Origin: an uncultured Elusimicrobia bacterium
GTDB taxonomy: Bacteria > RUG730
Assembly: GCA_900321865.1 (NCBI GenBank)
Contig: ONXP01000009.1
Coordinates: forward strand, 1-25,264
Length of the DNA stretch: 25,264 bases
Direction of reading: 5' to 3'
Under the pieces are notes generated by a model. That model worked only from the letters and a program-made list of their open reading frames with translations. It searched no databases and was not told where the DNA came from. Positions 1-7,224 of this stretch are shown here, one piece after another (the first letter of the stretch is position 1; every line of letters starts with the position of its first letter). A program made the position numbers and the translations under genes.

Positions 1-623
1 ATATTAAAGATATTATACAAAAATCATTATTTCAAAATATAAAATATGAAATAAAAACTGAAACAATTAAACCTGATATATATACTGAAATAAAAGAAGA
101 TGAAAAAAATAGAGGAGTTATCGGTGAAGAATATTTATTTAATATTAAAAGAAATGGAGAAAAATATACTTATCAAGTATTAGATTCACATAATGAAAAT
201 GTAATATTTTCACATATTGTAAGATATAGTAGAGACATTAAATTATGGGCTAAAAATCAAAAAGCAGGAAATATATATGCCGATTATATTGATAATGGAT
301 ATTTTAAAAAGAGTTATTTTGATTTTATAATTAAATTTAAAAATGATTTTTATTTATATATTGAAGTTAAAGGTTACGAAGATAAGGCAATAGATAAAGA
401 AAAAACAAAAAAATTAAAAAAGGCTTACGAAGATTATTTTGACAAACTAACAATCACAAAAAATCAATATGAATTATTTATAAAAAAAATTATAATTTGT
501 TTAGCAGAAGTTAAAGATAATGGAGATATTGAACCACATTTTTATTATAAGAAAGATTTAATAAAACTTCAAAATAGTGATTTTGATAAAGTTTTAGATG
601 AATTAGTTAATATGAAACATTAA
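1..623 (+). CDS. Partial type III restriction enzyme (Res-like) C-terminal nuclease domain
   Basis: The reading frame is open from the left edge (first full codon at position 3) to TAA at 621-623, giving about 206 residues of the C-terminal end; the start lies outside the window. The visible part has the layout of the PD-(D/E)XK nuclease domain at the end of type III restriction subunits and related DEAD/DEAH helicases: a stretch around 'VRYSRDIKLWAKNQ', then 'YFDFIIKF' with a candidate catalytic Asp (codon 321-323), then 'YIEVKG' with Glu and Lys (codons 363-365 and 369-371), followed by a Lys-rich helix. In the family this domain cuts DNA after helicase-driven translocation. The helicase motifs and the partner methyltransferase (Mod) would lie to the left and cannot be seen. 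It could instead be another helicase-nuclease fusion. The nuclease fold is fairly secure; the type III assignment is inference. Confidence 0.5.
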   Translation, partial: IKDIIQKSLFQNIKYEIKTETIKPDIYTEIKEDEKNRGVIGEEYLFNIKRNGEKYTYQVLDSHNENVIFSHIVRYSRDIKLWAKNQKAGNIYADYIDNGYFKKSYFDFIIKFKNDFYLYIEVKGYEDKAIDKEKTKKLKKAYEDYFDKLTITKNQYELFIKKIIICLAEVKDNGDIEPHFYYKKDLIKLQNSDFDKVLDELVNMKH

Positions 624-629
624 AAAATT

Positions 630-655
630 TAATATGTACTTATATTATTTTTTCT
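630..655 (+). terminator. Weak possible intrinsic terminator
   Basis: Seven bases after the stop codon of the restriction-like gene, a six-base stem (taatat at 630-635 with atatta at 642-647, loop of six) is followed directly by a T run. The stem is all A/T and would be weak, so this is only a positional suggestion. Confidence 0.25.
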
Positions 656-733
656 ATGAAATTAAAAATTTTATTTGACAATATTAATCTAAATAAAAAA
701 TTCATTTTAGAATAACATAAAAAATTTATTTTC

Positions 734-793
734 TAGTTTAGAGTTTTGAGCCAAAAATCACAAAACTCAAAATTGCCAGAAACTCTAAAACTA
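734..793. repeat. Overlapping inverted repeats forming alternative hairpins
   Basis: Two mutually exclusive pairings are visible. Inner: gagttttg (741-748) pairs with caaaactc (761-768), eight perfect base pairs with a 12-base loop. Outer: tagtttagagttt (734-746) pairs with aaactctaaaacta (780-793), 13 pairs with one bulged base. Both use the same left arm, so the region contains three related copies of an 'agttttgag'-like word. It could be a termination structure for either flanking gene or the remnant of a small repeat element; nothing indicates a specific element family. Confidence 0.5.
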
Positions 794-871
794 ATGAAAA
801 AATTGCAATTCCATCTAAGAAAACTATAAAATTCAAAATATCAAAAAATTTATAAATCTAAAAAAAATAAA

Positions 872-901
872 ATAGTTATAGTTATAGTTATAGTTATAGT
901 T
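872..901. repeat. Hexanucleotide tandem repeat, (atagtt)x5
   Basis: Five perfect, uninterrupted copies of the six-base unit 'atagtt' fill 872-901. The tract is non-coding and ends 28 bases from the stop codon of the exported coiled-coil gene on the minus strand. Short perfect tandem repeats are prone to slipped-strand length change. Because the unit is six bases and lies downstream of both neighbours, no reading-frame switch follows from it. Confidence 0.95.
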
Positions 902-929
902 TAAAATTTCAGAATTTTTAAAAATCCGA

Positions 930-1991
930 TTAATTTTTGTATTTGTTTAAAAATTTAATAAATTTTTCGTTTGAAAATTGATCATGTGAAAAAAAAGAAA
1001 TCTTCCAATTATTCTCTTCTTTCACAAAAAAAATAGCATCATAAACATTTAAAATATTTGGCTCTATAAAATTAAAAGCTTTGAAATTTTGAATTTTAAT
1101 AATATCTTTTAGATTACTGAATTCTTCCACATTCACAAAATTATATCGAAAATTTACAATTAGAATACATTTTTTATCATAGAGACAATAATCTAAAATT
1201 TCTCCAAATGGTTCTATTTTTGCTTTTAAAAACAAAATTTCACTTTGTAGTCTTTTCTTTTCATAATCCATTTGCTCTTCTAATTGTTCAATTTCAAAAG
1301 TTTTATTCTTTTTCTTTAAATCATTAATCTCTTTTTTTATATCATTAATATATAAATTAAAATTTTTTTTTAAATTAAAAATAATATCATTTCGGAACAA
1401 AGGATCATAATATGTGTTCCATATATTTTTTATATTTAGTTCCAAAATATTATCAAAAGAAGAATCCATTTTATTAAATTCTAACTCGTTTTTAATCTTG
1501 TTAAAATCATTTTGTGAGAGAAAATTTCTGCATTTCAAAAAATTTTTTGATTTAAAATTTAAAACAAAATCTTTATACACAAGCTTTATTTCATCTAATT
1601 CTATTTTATCTTTTGAATCTTTTATTTTCAAAACTGGGTTTTTATTTACAAAATTTTGTGATTCTATATTAATATTTTCTTTATATTCTGCAATTATAGG
1701 ATCAAGATTTTCATCTTTTAGTTTTTTTTCATTTATTGGAGCAATACTTTTGGAAGATTTTTGTTTTTCTTTTAGAGATTGTAATAACAAATTATGAGAT
1801 ATTGCTTCTTTTATATTAATTAATTCTTGTAATTTTAATTTTATATATTTTTTTTTACTTTTAGCATATCTAAGGATTTTTTTATCTAGATTAATTAAAT
1901 TATTATCGCGATTATTGGCAAAAATATCCGCTAAACAAAAAAATACAAAAAAAATAATAAAAAATTTATTTTTAATTTTAAACATAATCAC
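930..1991 (-). CDS. Exported coiled-coil protein of unknown function
   Basis: I do not recognise this 353-residue protein. It begins with a typical signal peptide: a short Lys-containing start, a hydrophobic run (about residues 9-20, 'FFIIFFVFFCLADIFA') and a plausible signal peptidase I site after 'IFA', so the product is probably periplasmic. A highly charged Lys-rich middle (residues 40-130) is followed by a domain from about 135. Within that lies a strong coiled coil (about 205-265, with 'EQLEEQMDYEKKRLQSEI'). The end ('VKEENNWKISFFSHD') resembles the last strands of NTF2-like or SnoaL-like domains, which is a weak impression. The start shown is GTG, overlapping the upstream stop by four bases (GTGA); ATG at 1983-1985, two codons in, is equally possible. 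It is the last gene of the hydrogenase-dxs operon and directly follows the inactive ComEC-like beta-lactamase protein, suggesting a functional pair. Confidence 0.8.
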   Translation of the reverse strand: MIMFKIKNKFFIIFFVFFCLADIFANNRDNNLINLDKKILRYAKSKKKYIKLKLQELINIKEAISHNLLLQSLKEKQKSSKSIAPINEKKLKDENLDPIIAEYKENINIESQNFVNKNPVLKIKDSKDKIELDEIKLVYKDFVLNFKSKNFLKCRNFLSQNDFNKIKNELEFNKMDSSFDNILELNIKNIWNTYYDPLFRNDIIFNLKKNFNLYINDIKKEINDLKKKNKTFEIEQLEEQMDYEKKRLQSEILFLKAKIEPFGEILDYCLYDKKCILIVNFRYNFVNVEEFSNLKDIIKIQNFKAFNFIEPNILNVYDAIFFVKEENNWKISFFSHDQFSNEKFIKFLNKYKN

Positions 1992-2884
1992 TCAAATACT
2001 ATATTATATCCATCTGTTTTTATTTTTATTAAATTATTTTTTGTTCTTTTAATTCTAAAATCAGGCACTATATCAAAGATGCCAATATCTAAATTTTCTT
2101 GAGTATCAGATGGATTATTTAGCACAACATAATCAGGATTCATCTTTTTAAACAAAGGTGAAAAAATAAATGAATTTTCTTTAAAATTTCTAGGATATTC
2201 AACAACATTTATTTTGTCTGACTTTATGAGATTCATAAAATCATAGTTTTGCATCAAAAAATATTGATCTTTATAAGAATTGTTATAATTAAACAAAAAT
2301 TTTAATTTGTTATAAGTGAGTAATATAAAAGGAGAGCCTACATATTCTAATTTATTTTTATCATATGGATAAAAAATATCAATTTTTAAGTTTGGCTCCA
2401 AGAAAATTGTTTTATTTTTTTCTATTTTACCATACGATATTTCTGTATGAATTTTGACATAATCTACAACTTTATCTATATCAGAAGCATTGTCAAAAGA
2501 AAAAATTTTTATTGCTTTATTGACAATAATATTACTAAAAAGATTAAACATAGATATATTTTTTTCGTAAAATTTTGTATAAAAAAAAAGTTTTATGAAT
2601 AAAGAATCGTTTTTTATCAAATAATCAGTAATATTTTTTATATTTTCTTTATCAGACATATCTATCAAAATATTTTGCCTGCCAGGTGTGTTTATCAAAA
2701 TAGCTCTGTTCACATCATTAACATAAAAATTTATTCTCAAAAATTTATCTTTAGAAAAAATATTCTTTTTATCATTTAAAGGAAAATCTTTCCTGACAAT
2801 AAACAAATAATAAAACAAAAAAATTAAATTTAAAAATAATAAAATTAGTAAAATAAAATTATTATATTTTTTCCTATTTTTCAT
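1988..2884 (-). CDS. Membrane-anchored ComEC-type metallo-beta-lactamase-like protein, metal ligands lost
   Basis: This 298-residue protein has one N-terminal membrane segment (about residues 9-30) and then a domain that follows the ComEC C-terminal metallo-beta-lactamase domain block by block. 'AILINTPGRQNILIDM' matches the family's 'AILI.TP.GK.ILID.G'. The position of the HxHxDH metal motif reads 'YTKFYEKN'. 'SPFILLTYNKLKFLFNYNN' matches 'SLVL.L.YG..RFLLTGD', without the Gly-Asp. 'YPRNFKEN' stands where 'HHGS' is expected. The end 'RTKNNLIKIKTDG' matches the usual 'RTD..G.I.I.TDG'. The fold is thus predicted to remain while every metal ligand is gone, so hydrolase activity is unlikely. The gene start overlaps the end of dxs by 11 bases and its stop overlaps the next start by four, so translation is probably coupled. 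The likely location is the periplasmic face of the inner membrane. Function is unknown; the fold assignment is by eye. Confidence 0.7.
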   Translation of the reverse strand: MKNRKKYNNFILLILLFLNLIFLFYYLFIVRKDFPLNDKKNIFSKDKFLRINFYVNDVNRAILINTPGRQNILIDMSDKENIKNITDYLIKNDSLFIKLFFYTKFYEKNISMFNLFSNIIVNKAIKIFSFDNASDIDKVVDYVKIHTEISYGKIEKNKTIFLEPNLKIDIFYPYDKNKLEYVGSPFILLTYNKLKFLFNYNNSYKDQYFLMQNYDFMNLIKSDKINVVEYPRNFKENSFIFSPLFKKMNPDYVVLNNPSDTQENLDIGIFDIVPDFRIKRTKNNLIKIKTDGYNIVFE

Positions 2885-4763
2885 TAAGATAAATTGACTT
2901 TATTCTTTGATAAATTTTAATAAAAGATAACTCGTATTTATCTCTTAAACTATTTGCATTTCCATGTTCAATGAATTTGTCTGGCAAGGCAATATTAAAT
3001 ATTTTTTTCCCAAAACTAGAAAACATTTCATCTATCATAGAGCCAAAACCCCCAAATAAAACATTTTCTTCTATAGTTATAATAATATTTACATTTTTAG
3101 CATATTCCAAAATAAAATTTTGATCTAAAGGTTTTATAAACCTAATATTTATTAATTTACATTTTATGTTTTCTTCTAAAAGTTTTGTTATAACTTTTAA
3201 TGCAAGATTTACCATATTTCCAGTCGCCAATACTAAAATTTCTCCATCAGGAATAAGAACTTCATTTCTTCCACACTCTAAAATATTTTCGCTATTATAA
3301 TCCACTTCCAGACCAAAAGTTTCACCCTTTATATAACGAATAGCACAAGGATTTTCATATTGCAGTGCACTCCTAAACATTAGATTTAATTCCACCTCAT
3401 CTTTTGGCGACATTAAAACCAAATTAGGAATAAACCTTAAAAAAGAAATATCAAAAACTCCATTATGCGTAGCTCCATCTTCGCCTACTATACCAGATCT
3501 ATCTACCATCATTATAACATGTAAATTTTGAAGACAAATATCATGAACAATCTGGTCAAATCCTCTTTGCAAAAATGTAGAATATATACAAACAACAGGA
3601 ATCAAAGATTTTTTTGCTAATGCTGCTGCAAAAGTTAAAGCATGAGATTCTGCTATCCCAACATCAAAATATCTATCTGGAAACTCCTTTAAAAAAGATT
3701 TTAATCCTGTTCCATCTCCCATCGCAGCTGTTATAGCAATTATTTTTTTATTTTTCCTTGCCTCATTCAAAATAGTCTCAGTAAAAATTTCTGTATAAGT
3801 TTTATTTTTAACAATTTTGTTATAAATTTCTCCAGTAGACTCATCAAAAGCAGAAATTCCATGAAATTTATTAGGATTTTCTTCAGAATATTTATAGCCT
3901 TTGCCTTTTTGGGTAACAATATGAAGTAATTTTGCCCCTTTTATATCTTTAATTTTTGACAAAATATCTATTAAAACTTTTATATTATTACCGTCAATTG
4001 GCCCAAAATAACTAAAACCTAATTCCTCAAAAATTAAACCTGGTGTTAGTATCGTTTTCATTCTAGAAAACAATTTTTTTATTATATTTTCTGGAAGTTT
4101 CAAGTTTTTTATTAAAGTTTCCAAAACCGTTTCAAATTTTTTGACTATTTCCCCTGATAAAATCTTGGCGAAATATTTTCCTAGTGCCCCAACTTTATCT
4201 GAAATAAACATCTCATTATCATTCAATATGACTAACATATCTCTATTCAAATTTCCAGCATTATTTAAGCCTTCGAATGCTATTCCACTAGTAATAGCTC
4301 CATCTCCTATGATTGAAACAACTTTCGAATTTTTTTCTAAAAAGTCATTGGCAACAGCCATCCCCAATGCTAGAGATATAGATGTAGAACTATGCCCTGT
4401 TCCAAATGCATCATAAGAACTTTCAAAAATATTTGGAAATCCGCTAATTCCGCCAAAAGTTCTAAGAGTTAAAAATTTTTCTTTTCTATCTGTCAAAATT
4501 TTATAAGCATATGCCTGGTGTCCTGTGTCCCACAAAACATCATCTCTTTCAAGATCAAAAACATATAAAAGTGCAATTGTTAAATCAACCACTCCAAGAC
4601 TACTAGCCAAATGTCCCCCGTTATGAGAAACAACTTTTATAATGTAATCCCTAACTTCGCTAGCTAAAATTTTTAATTCAGAAAATGACAAAAGTTTTAT
4701 ATCTTTTGGAAAATTGATTTTGTTTAAAATTTTATATTTATTTAATACATCTATAGAAATCAT
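2874..4763 (-). CDS. dxs: 1-deoxy-D-xylulose-5-phosphate synthase
   Basis: Dxs is a cytoplasmic thiamine-diphosphate enzyme that condenses pyruvate with glyceraldehyde 3-phosphate to form DXP, the first step of the non-mevalonate isoprenoid pathway and a precursor for thiamine and pyridoxal phosphate. The 629 residues match the usual length of about 620. Visible landmarks are the substrate-site His in 'NGGHLASSLG' (His51), 'DTGHQAYAYKILTDR', 'GTGHSSTSISLALGMA', the ThDP/Mg site 'IIGDGAITSGIAFEGLNNAG' (about 151-170), the transketolase pyrimidine-binding part with 'DVGIAESHALTFAA' carrying the catalytic Glu, and 'DRSGIVGEDGATHNGVFDI'. The ATG at 4761-4763 lies six bases after the hydrogenase stop, with an AAAAGG ribosome-binding site inside the end of the hydrogenase gene. 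It is second in the operon that starts with the hydrogenase. Nothing is truncated or unusual. Confidence 0.98.
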   Translation of the reverse strand: MISIDVLNKYKILNKINFPKDIKLLSFSELKILASEVRDYIIKVVSHNGGHLASSLGVVDLTIALLYVFDLERDDVLWDTGHQAYAYKILTDRKEKFLTLRTFGGISGFPNIFESSYDAFGTGHSSTSISLALGMAVANDFLEKNSKVVSIIGDGAITSGIAFEGLNNAGNLNRDMLVILNDNEMFISDKVGALGKYFAKILSGEIVKKFETVLETLIKNLKLPENIIKKLFSRMKTILTPGLIFEELGFSYFGPIDGNNIKVLIDILSKIKDIKGAKLLHIVTQKGKGYKYSEENPNKFHGISAFDESTGEIYNKIVKNKTYTEIFTETILNEARKNKKIIAITAAMGDGTGLKSFLKEFPDRYFDVGIAESHALTFAAALAKKSLIPVVCIYSTFLQRGFDQIVHDICLQNLHVIMMVDRSGIVGEDGATHNGVFDISFLRFIPNLVLMSPKDEVELNLMFRSALQYENPCAIRYIKGETFGLEVDYNSENILECGRNEVLIPDGEILVLATGNMVNLALKVITKLLEENIKCKLINIRFIKPLDQNFILEYAKNVNIIITIEENVLFGGFGSMIDEMFSSFGKKIFNIALPDKFIEHGNANSLRDKYELSFIKIYQRIKSIYLNEK

Positions 4764-4769
4764 AAATTT

Positions 4770-6209
4770 TTATGCCTTTTCTATTTCTTTTTTTAATATT
4801 TCTACAGCTTTTTCTACTTTTCCTACGGCACAAGGTCCACCTACACATCCACCGCTACATGCCATAACTTCTAAAAAATTACATTTTATTTTTTTAGTTG
4901 CATACATTTTTAAAAGTTTAATACTTTTTTTGTCTATTCCATTTATAAATTTATTGTCAAATTTAATATCTTTTCTCATATCTTTTAAAATAGCAGAAGT
5001 AACCCCACAGCTGGTTCCATAACCTCTACCACCTTTATTTACTGGTCGTGTAAATTCATAATTAGGCATATTTTTTAAGTCTAGATTCATAGCACTAAAA
5101 AAAGCATCCAGCTCTTCAAAAGTCAAAACATAATCTGTATTTTTATCCCTCAAAGCTTCTACTTTTTTGGCTAAACAAGGCCCAATAAAAACTGTAATTA
5201 AACTAGAATCTTCTTCTTTTACAACTTTTGAAATAAAATTCATAGGAGTAGGAGTTTTTGAAACAGCTTCTAAAATTTCTGGAATATGCTTTTTGGCAAT
5301 TTCGACATAAGCAGGGCAACAAGAACTAGTCATAAAACAATCTTTTTCTTCCATTTTTTTTAAAAACTCTTTAGCTTCATTTTCTGTAGTTAAATCCGCC
5401 CCATATGCTACTTCTTCTACTTTATAGAAACCTAAAGATTTTACTGCAGAGGCTATTTTTTCAGTCTCACATGAAAATTGCCCCAAAATAGATGGAGCTA
5501 GCATCGCAACCAATTTTTTATTTTTATCTTTTAAAAGTTTTAGAACATCTATGATTTCAGATTTTTCTAAAATAGCCCCAAAAGGACAAGCATTCATACA
5601 CTTTCCACATGAAATGCATTTATCCTGTTGAATTTTCTGAGTTTTAGTTTTTTCATCTCTATATATTGCATTAACTGGGCAAACTTCTTCACAAGGTCTA
5701 GGTTTATAAATAATAGCATGATATGGGCAAACTTTTTCACACATTCCGCATTTTATGCACTTTTTTTCATCTATTACAGATTTTTCGTTTATGATAGAAA
5801 TGGCACCAAAAGGGCAATTTTTTTCACAAGGCTTCGCGGTGCATCCCATACAAGATGAAGTCACAAAATATTTACTTTCTTCGCAAGATGCACAAGAAAT
5901 ATCTAAAACATCTAAAAAATTATTTGTAATTTCTTGTCTAGACAAAGCATCATTCAAATACTCCTTTAAAGGTTTATCTAAATTTTTATTAATATCTAGA
6001 CCCAAAATAGACAAAAGTTTATGCTTTAAAACCAAAACATCTTTATCCGAAAGTTTAAAGTTTAGATTTTCTTTTTTTTCCAAATTAAACTTTAACTCTT
6101 CTAAAAAAAAATTGTCAAATTTTGAATCTAAGTCTCCATTCATAAAAAATTTTATTATTAATTTTAACAATTCTTTTTTTATAATATTTATGTTATTTTT
6201 ACATTGCAT
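4770..6209 (-). CDS. [FeFe] hydrogenase, group B-like, with ferredoxin-type iron-sulfur domains
   Basis: This 479-residue cytoplasmic protein has an N-terminal helical region (1-100), a block of iron-sulfur cysteines (C120/C123/C128/C132; C151/C154/C157/C161; C173/C177; C198/C201/C204/C208) and a C-terminal H-cluster domain. The three H-cluster signatures are complete: 'TSSCCPAY' (C297, the likely proton relay, and C298), 'IGPCLAKKVE' (C345) and 'EVMACSGGCVGG' (C451, C455). 'GPC' instead of 'MPC', Ala-Tyr after the first motif, and this ferredoxin arrangement fit group B monomeric hydrogenases of anaerobes rather than the classic group A enzymes. It should couple ferredoxin to H2; in group B the physiological direction is poorly established. 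The maturases HydE, HydF and HydG are not in the window. The ATG at 6207-6209 has a GGGG ribosome-binding site and a good promoter (6237-6264). It heads the operon with dxs. A related H-cluster sensory protein is less likely because no sensor domain is attached. Confidence 0.9.
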   Translation of the reverse strand: MQCKNNINIIKKELLKLIIKFFMNGDLDSKFDNFFLEELKFNLEKKENLNFKLSDKDVLVLKHKLLSILGLDINKNLDKPLKEYLNDALSRQEITNNFLDVLDISCASCEESKYFVTSSCMGCTAKPCEKNCPFGAISIINEKSVIDEKKCIKCGMCEKVCPYHAIIYKPRPCEEVCPVNAIYRDEKTKTQKIQQDKCISCGKCMNACPFGAILEKSEIIDVLKLLKDKNKKLVAMLAPSILGQFSCETEKIASAVKSLGFYKVEEVAYGADLTTENEAKEFLKKMEEKDCFMTSSCCPAYVEIAKKHIPEILEAVSKTPTPMNFISKVVKEEDSSLITVFIGPCLAKKVEALRDKNTDYVLTFEELDAFFSAMNLDLKNMPNYEFTRPVNKGGRGYGTSCGVTSAILKDMRKDIKFDNKFINGIDKKSIKLLKMYATKKIKCNFLEVMACSGGCVGGPCAVGKVEKAVEILKKEIEKA

Positions 6210-6236
6210 CTATTTTACCCCAAAATGATACTTGAA

Positions 6237-6264
6237 ATTATAATATAGATAAACTTTATTTCAA
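6237..6264 (-). promoter_or_regulatory. Promoter of the hydrogenase-dxs operon
   Basis: On the minus strand, TTGAAA (6264-6259) and TATAAT (6242-6237) are separated by 16 bases. This is a near-consensus housekeeping sigma-70 type promoter ending 27 bases before the hydrogenase ATG. The -35 box overlaps the TGA stop of the upstream thioredoxin-reductase-like gene. A perfect -10 box arises easily by chance in such AT-rich DNA, but the paired -35 box and its position support it. Confidence 0.6.
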
Positions 6265-7163
6265 TTTTTATTTTTTATATAATCTGGGAGATTTATGCCA
6301 GCATTCATTCCATCAAAAAGAGCTTTTGATATTTGATAAGGCTCGCCAGTTATATCGCCTGCAGCATATATGCCTTTTATATTTGTTTCTTGTTTAAACC
6401 CGACTTTTATATGATCTTTTGTTATATCTAAGGGCAAATCAGAAAACACCTCTTTTATGCTAAATGTCCCCATTTCTATAAAAAGACCGTCAACTTTTAA
6501 ACTCTTTTTTGAACTAAAAATTATTTCTTTTAAAATATTTTCATCGCCCAAAATAGAAATTATTTTTTCACCAAAAATTATGTTTATATTTTTAATTTTA
6601 TATAAATTTTCACTTTTTTTAAAATTTTTTAATACTTTTTCATCATTGAAAACTAAAAAAACTTCTTTTGCAATATTTGATAAATAAATGCTACTTTCTA
6701 TAGCTTTTATTCCATCGCCATAAATGCAAACTGTTTTATTTTTGAAAAAAAATCCATCGCATGTTGCACAATAACTAACACCTTTTCCTAAATATTTTTT
6801 TTCATTTTCTATGTTTAAAACTTTTCTTTTTATTCCTGTCGAAATAAGAATTGATTTTGAAAAATATTTATTTTCATCTTCATCAATTAAAGAAAAAATT
6901 TCATTTTCTTTTTTTATATTTTTTATGTTTTTGTCAATTTTTTTCATCCCTAGATTAATTAATTTATTTTTTGTATTTTCTAGCAAATCTTTCCCCAGAC
7001 AAACATCGTTATAGCCAAAAAGATTGTCAATCTTGGCATTGTATAAAGCACTATTTTCTTCCTTGCCAAACATTAAAACTTTTAGATTATTTCTAGCTAA
7101 ATAAATAGCTCCCTGCATTCCACTAGGACCACTACCCACAACTACAGCATCAAAAATTTCCAT
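6261..7163 (-). CDS. Thioredoxin reductase-like flavoprotein lacking the usual NADPH-binding residues
   Basis: The 300 residues show the two-domain TrxB layout: FAD-binding 'VVGSGPSG' (8-15), the redox pair 'CATC' (C132, C135) in the central domain, and the FAD motif 'GIYAAGDITG' (264-273). In NADPH-dependent enzymes the central domain carries GGGNSA and an HRRxxxR motif that grips the NADPH phosphate. Here these positions read 'GDGIKA' (149-154) and 'FNDEKVLK' (172-179), so the arginines are missing. In clostridia, such pyridine-nucleotide-independent relatives take electrons from ferredoxin (FFTR). Ferredoxin-linked reduction of thioredoxin therefore fits, and so does the hydrogenase immediately downstream; NADH use is an alternative. 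The C-terminal stretch 'YQISKALFDG' also departs from the usual 'YRQ..TAA.EG'. The ATG at 7161-7163 has an AGGAG ribosome-binding site nine bases upstream. The gene diverges from lpxK. The fold is certain; the electron donor is inference. Confidence 0.85.
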   Translation of the reverse strand: MEIFDAVVVGSGPSGMQGAIYLARNNLKVLMFGKEENSALYNAKIDNLFGYNDVCLGKDLLENTKNKLINLGMKKIDKNIKNIKKENEIFSLIDEDENKYFSKSILISTGIKRKVLNIENEKKYLGKGVSYCATCDGFFFKNKTVCIYGDGIKAIESSIYLSNIAKEVFLVFNDEKVLKNFKKSENLYKIKNINIIFGEKIISILGDENILKEIIFSSKKSLKVDGLFIEMGTFSIKEVFSDLPLDITKDHIKVGFKQETNIKGIYAAGDITGEPYQISKALFDGMNAGINLPDYIKNKN

Positions 7164-7224
7164 AAAGTCTAGCTCCTAAATAAAATCATTGATTTTTATT
7201 ATAATTAATTTAAAATCATTTTTT
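7164..7224. promoter_or_regulatory. Divergent promoter region between the TrxB-like gene and lpxK
   Basis: This 61-base gap separates two divergent genes, so it should hold promoters for both. The palindromic word 'attataat' (7198-7205) supplies a TATAAT -10 box on each strand (7200-7205 plus, 7203-7198 minus). No convincing -35 box pairs with either. The plus-strand promoter here would serve the thirteen-gene run starting with lpxK. Confidence 0.35.

Larger units (their letters stand above)
624..929. other. Intergenic gap between convergent genes, with repeats
   Basis: No convincing gene lies between the 3' ends of the restriction-like gene (plus strand) and the exported coiled-coil gene (minus strand). 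The gap holds a weak all-AT stem followed by a T run (630-655), overlapping inverted repeats (733-793) and a hexanucleotide tandem repeat (872-901), each listed separately. Its position between two convergent genes suits a bidirectional termination zone. Confidence 0.7.

Noticed and set aside
872-901. Start of a CRISPR array
   Set aside because: The six-base unit repeats without spacers; CRISPR repeats are 20-40 bases with unique spacers.
5628-6228. Plus-strand open frames opposite the hydrogenase gene
   Set aside because: They are antisense shadows of the cysteine-rich coding sequence, have no ribosome-binding site and resemble no family.
7189-7224. Upstream extension of lpxK to a TTG start at 7189
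   Set aside because: It adds 12 hydrophobic residues not typical of LpxK, uses a rarer start codon and has no good ribosome-binding site; the ATG at 7225 gives a better N-terminus.
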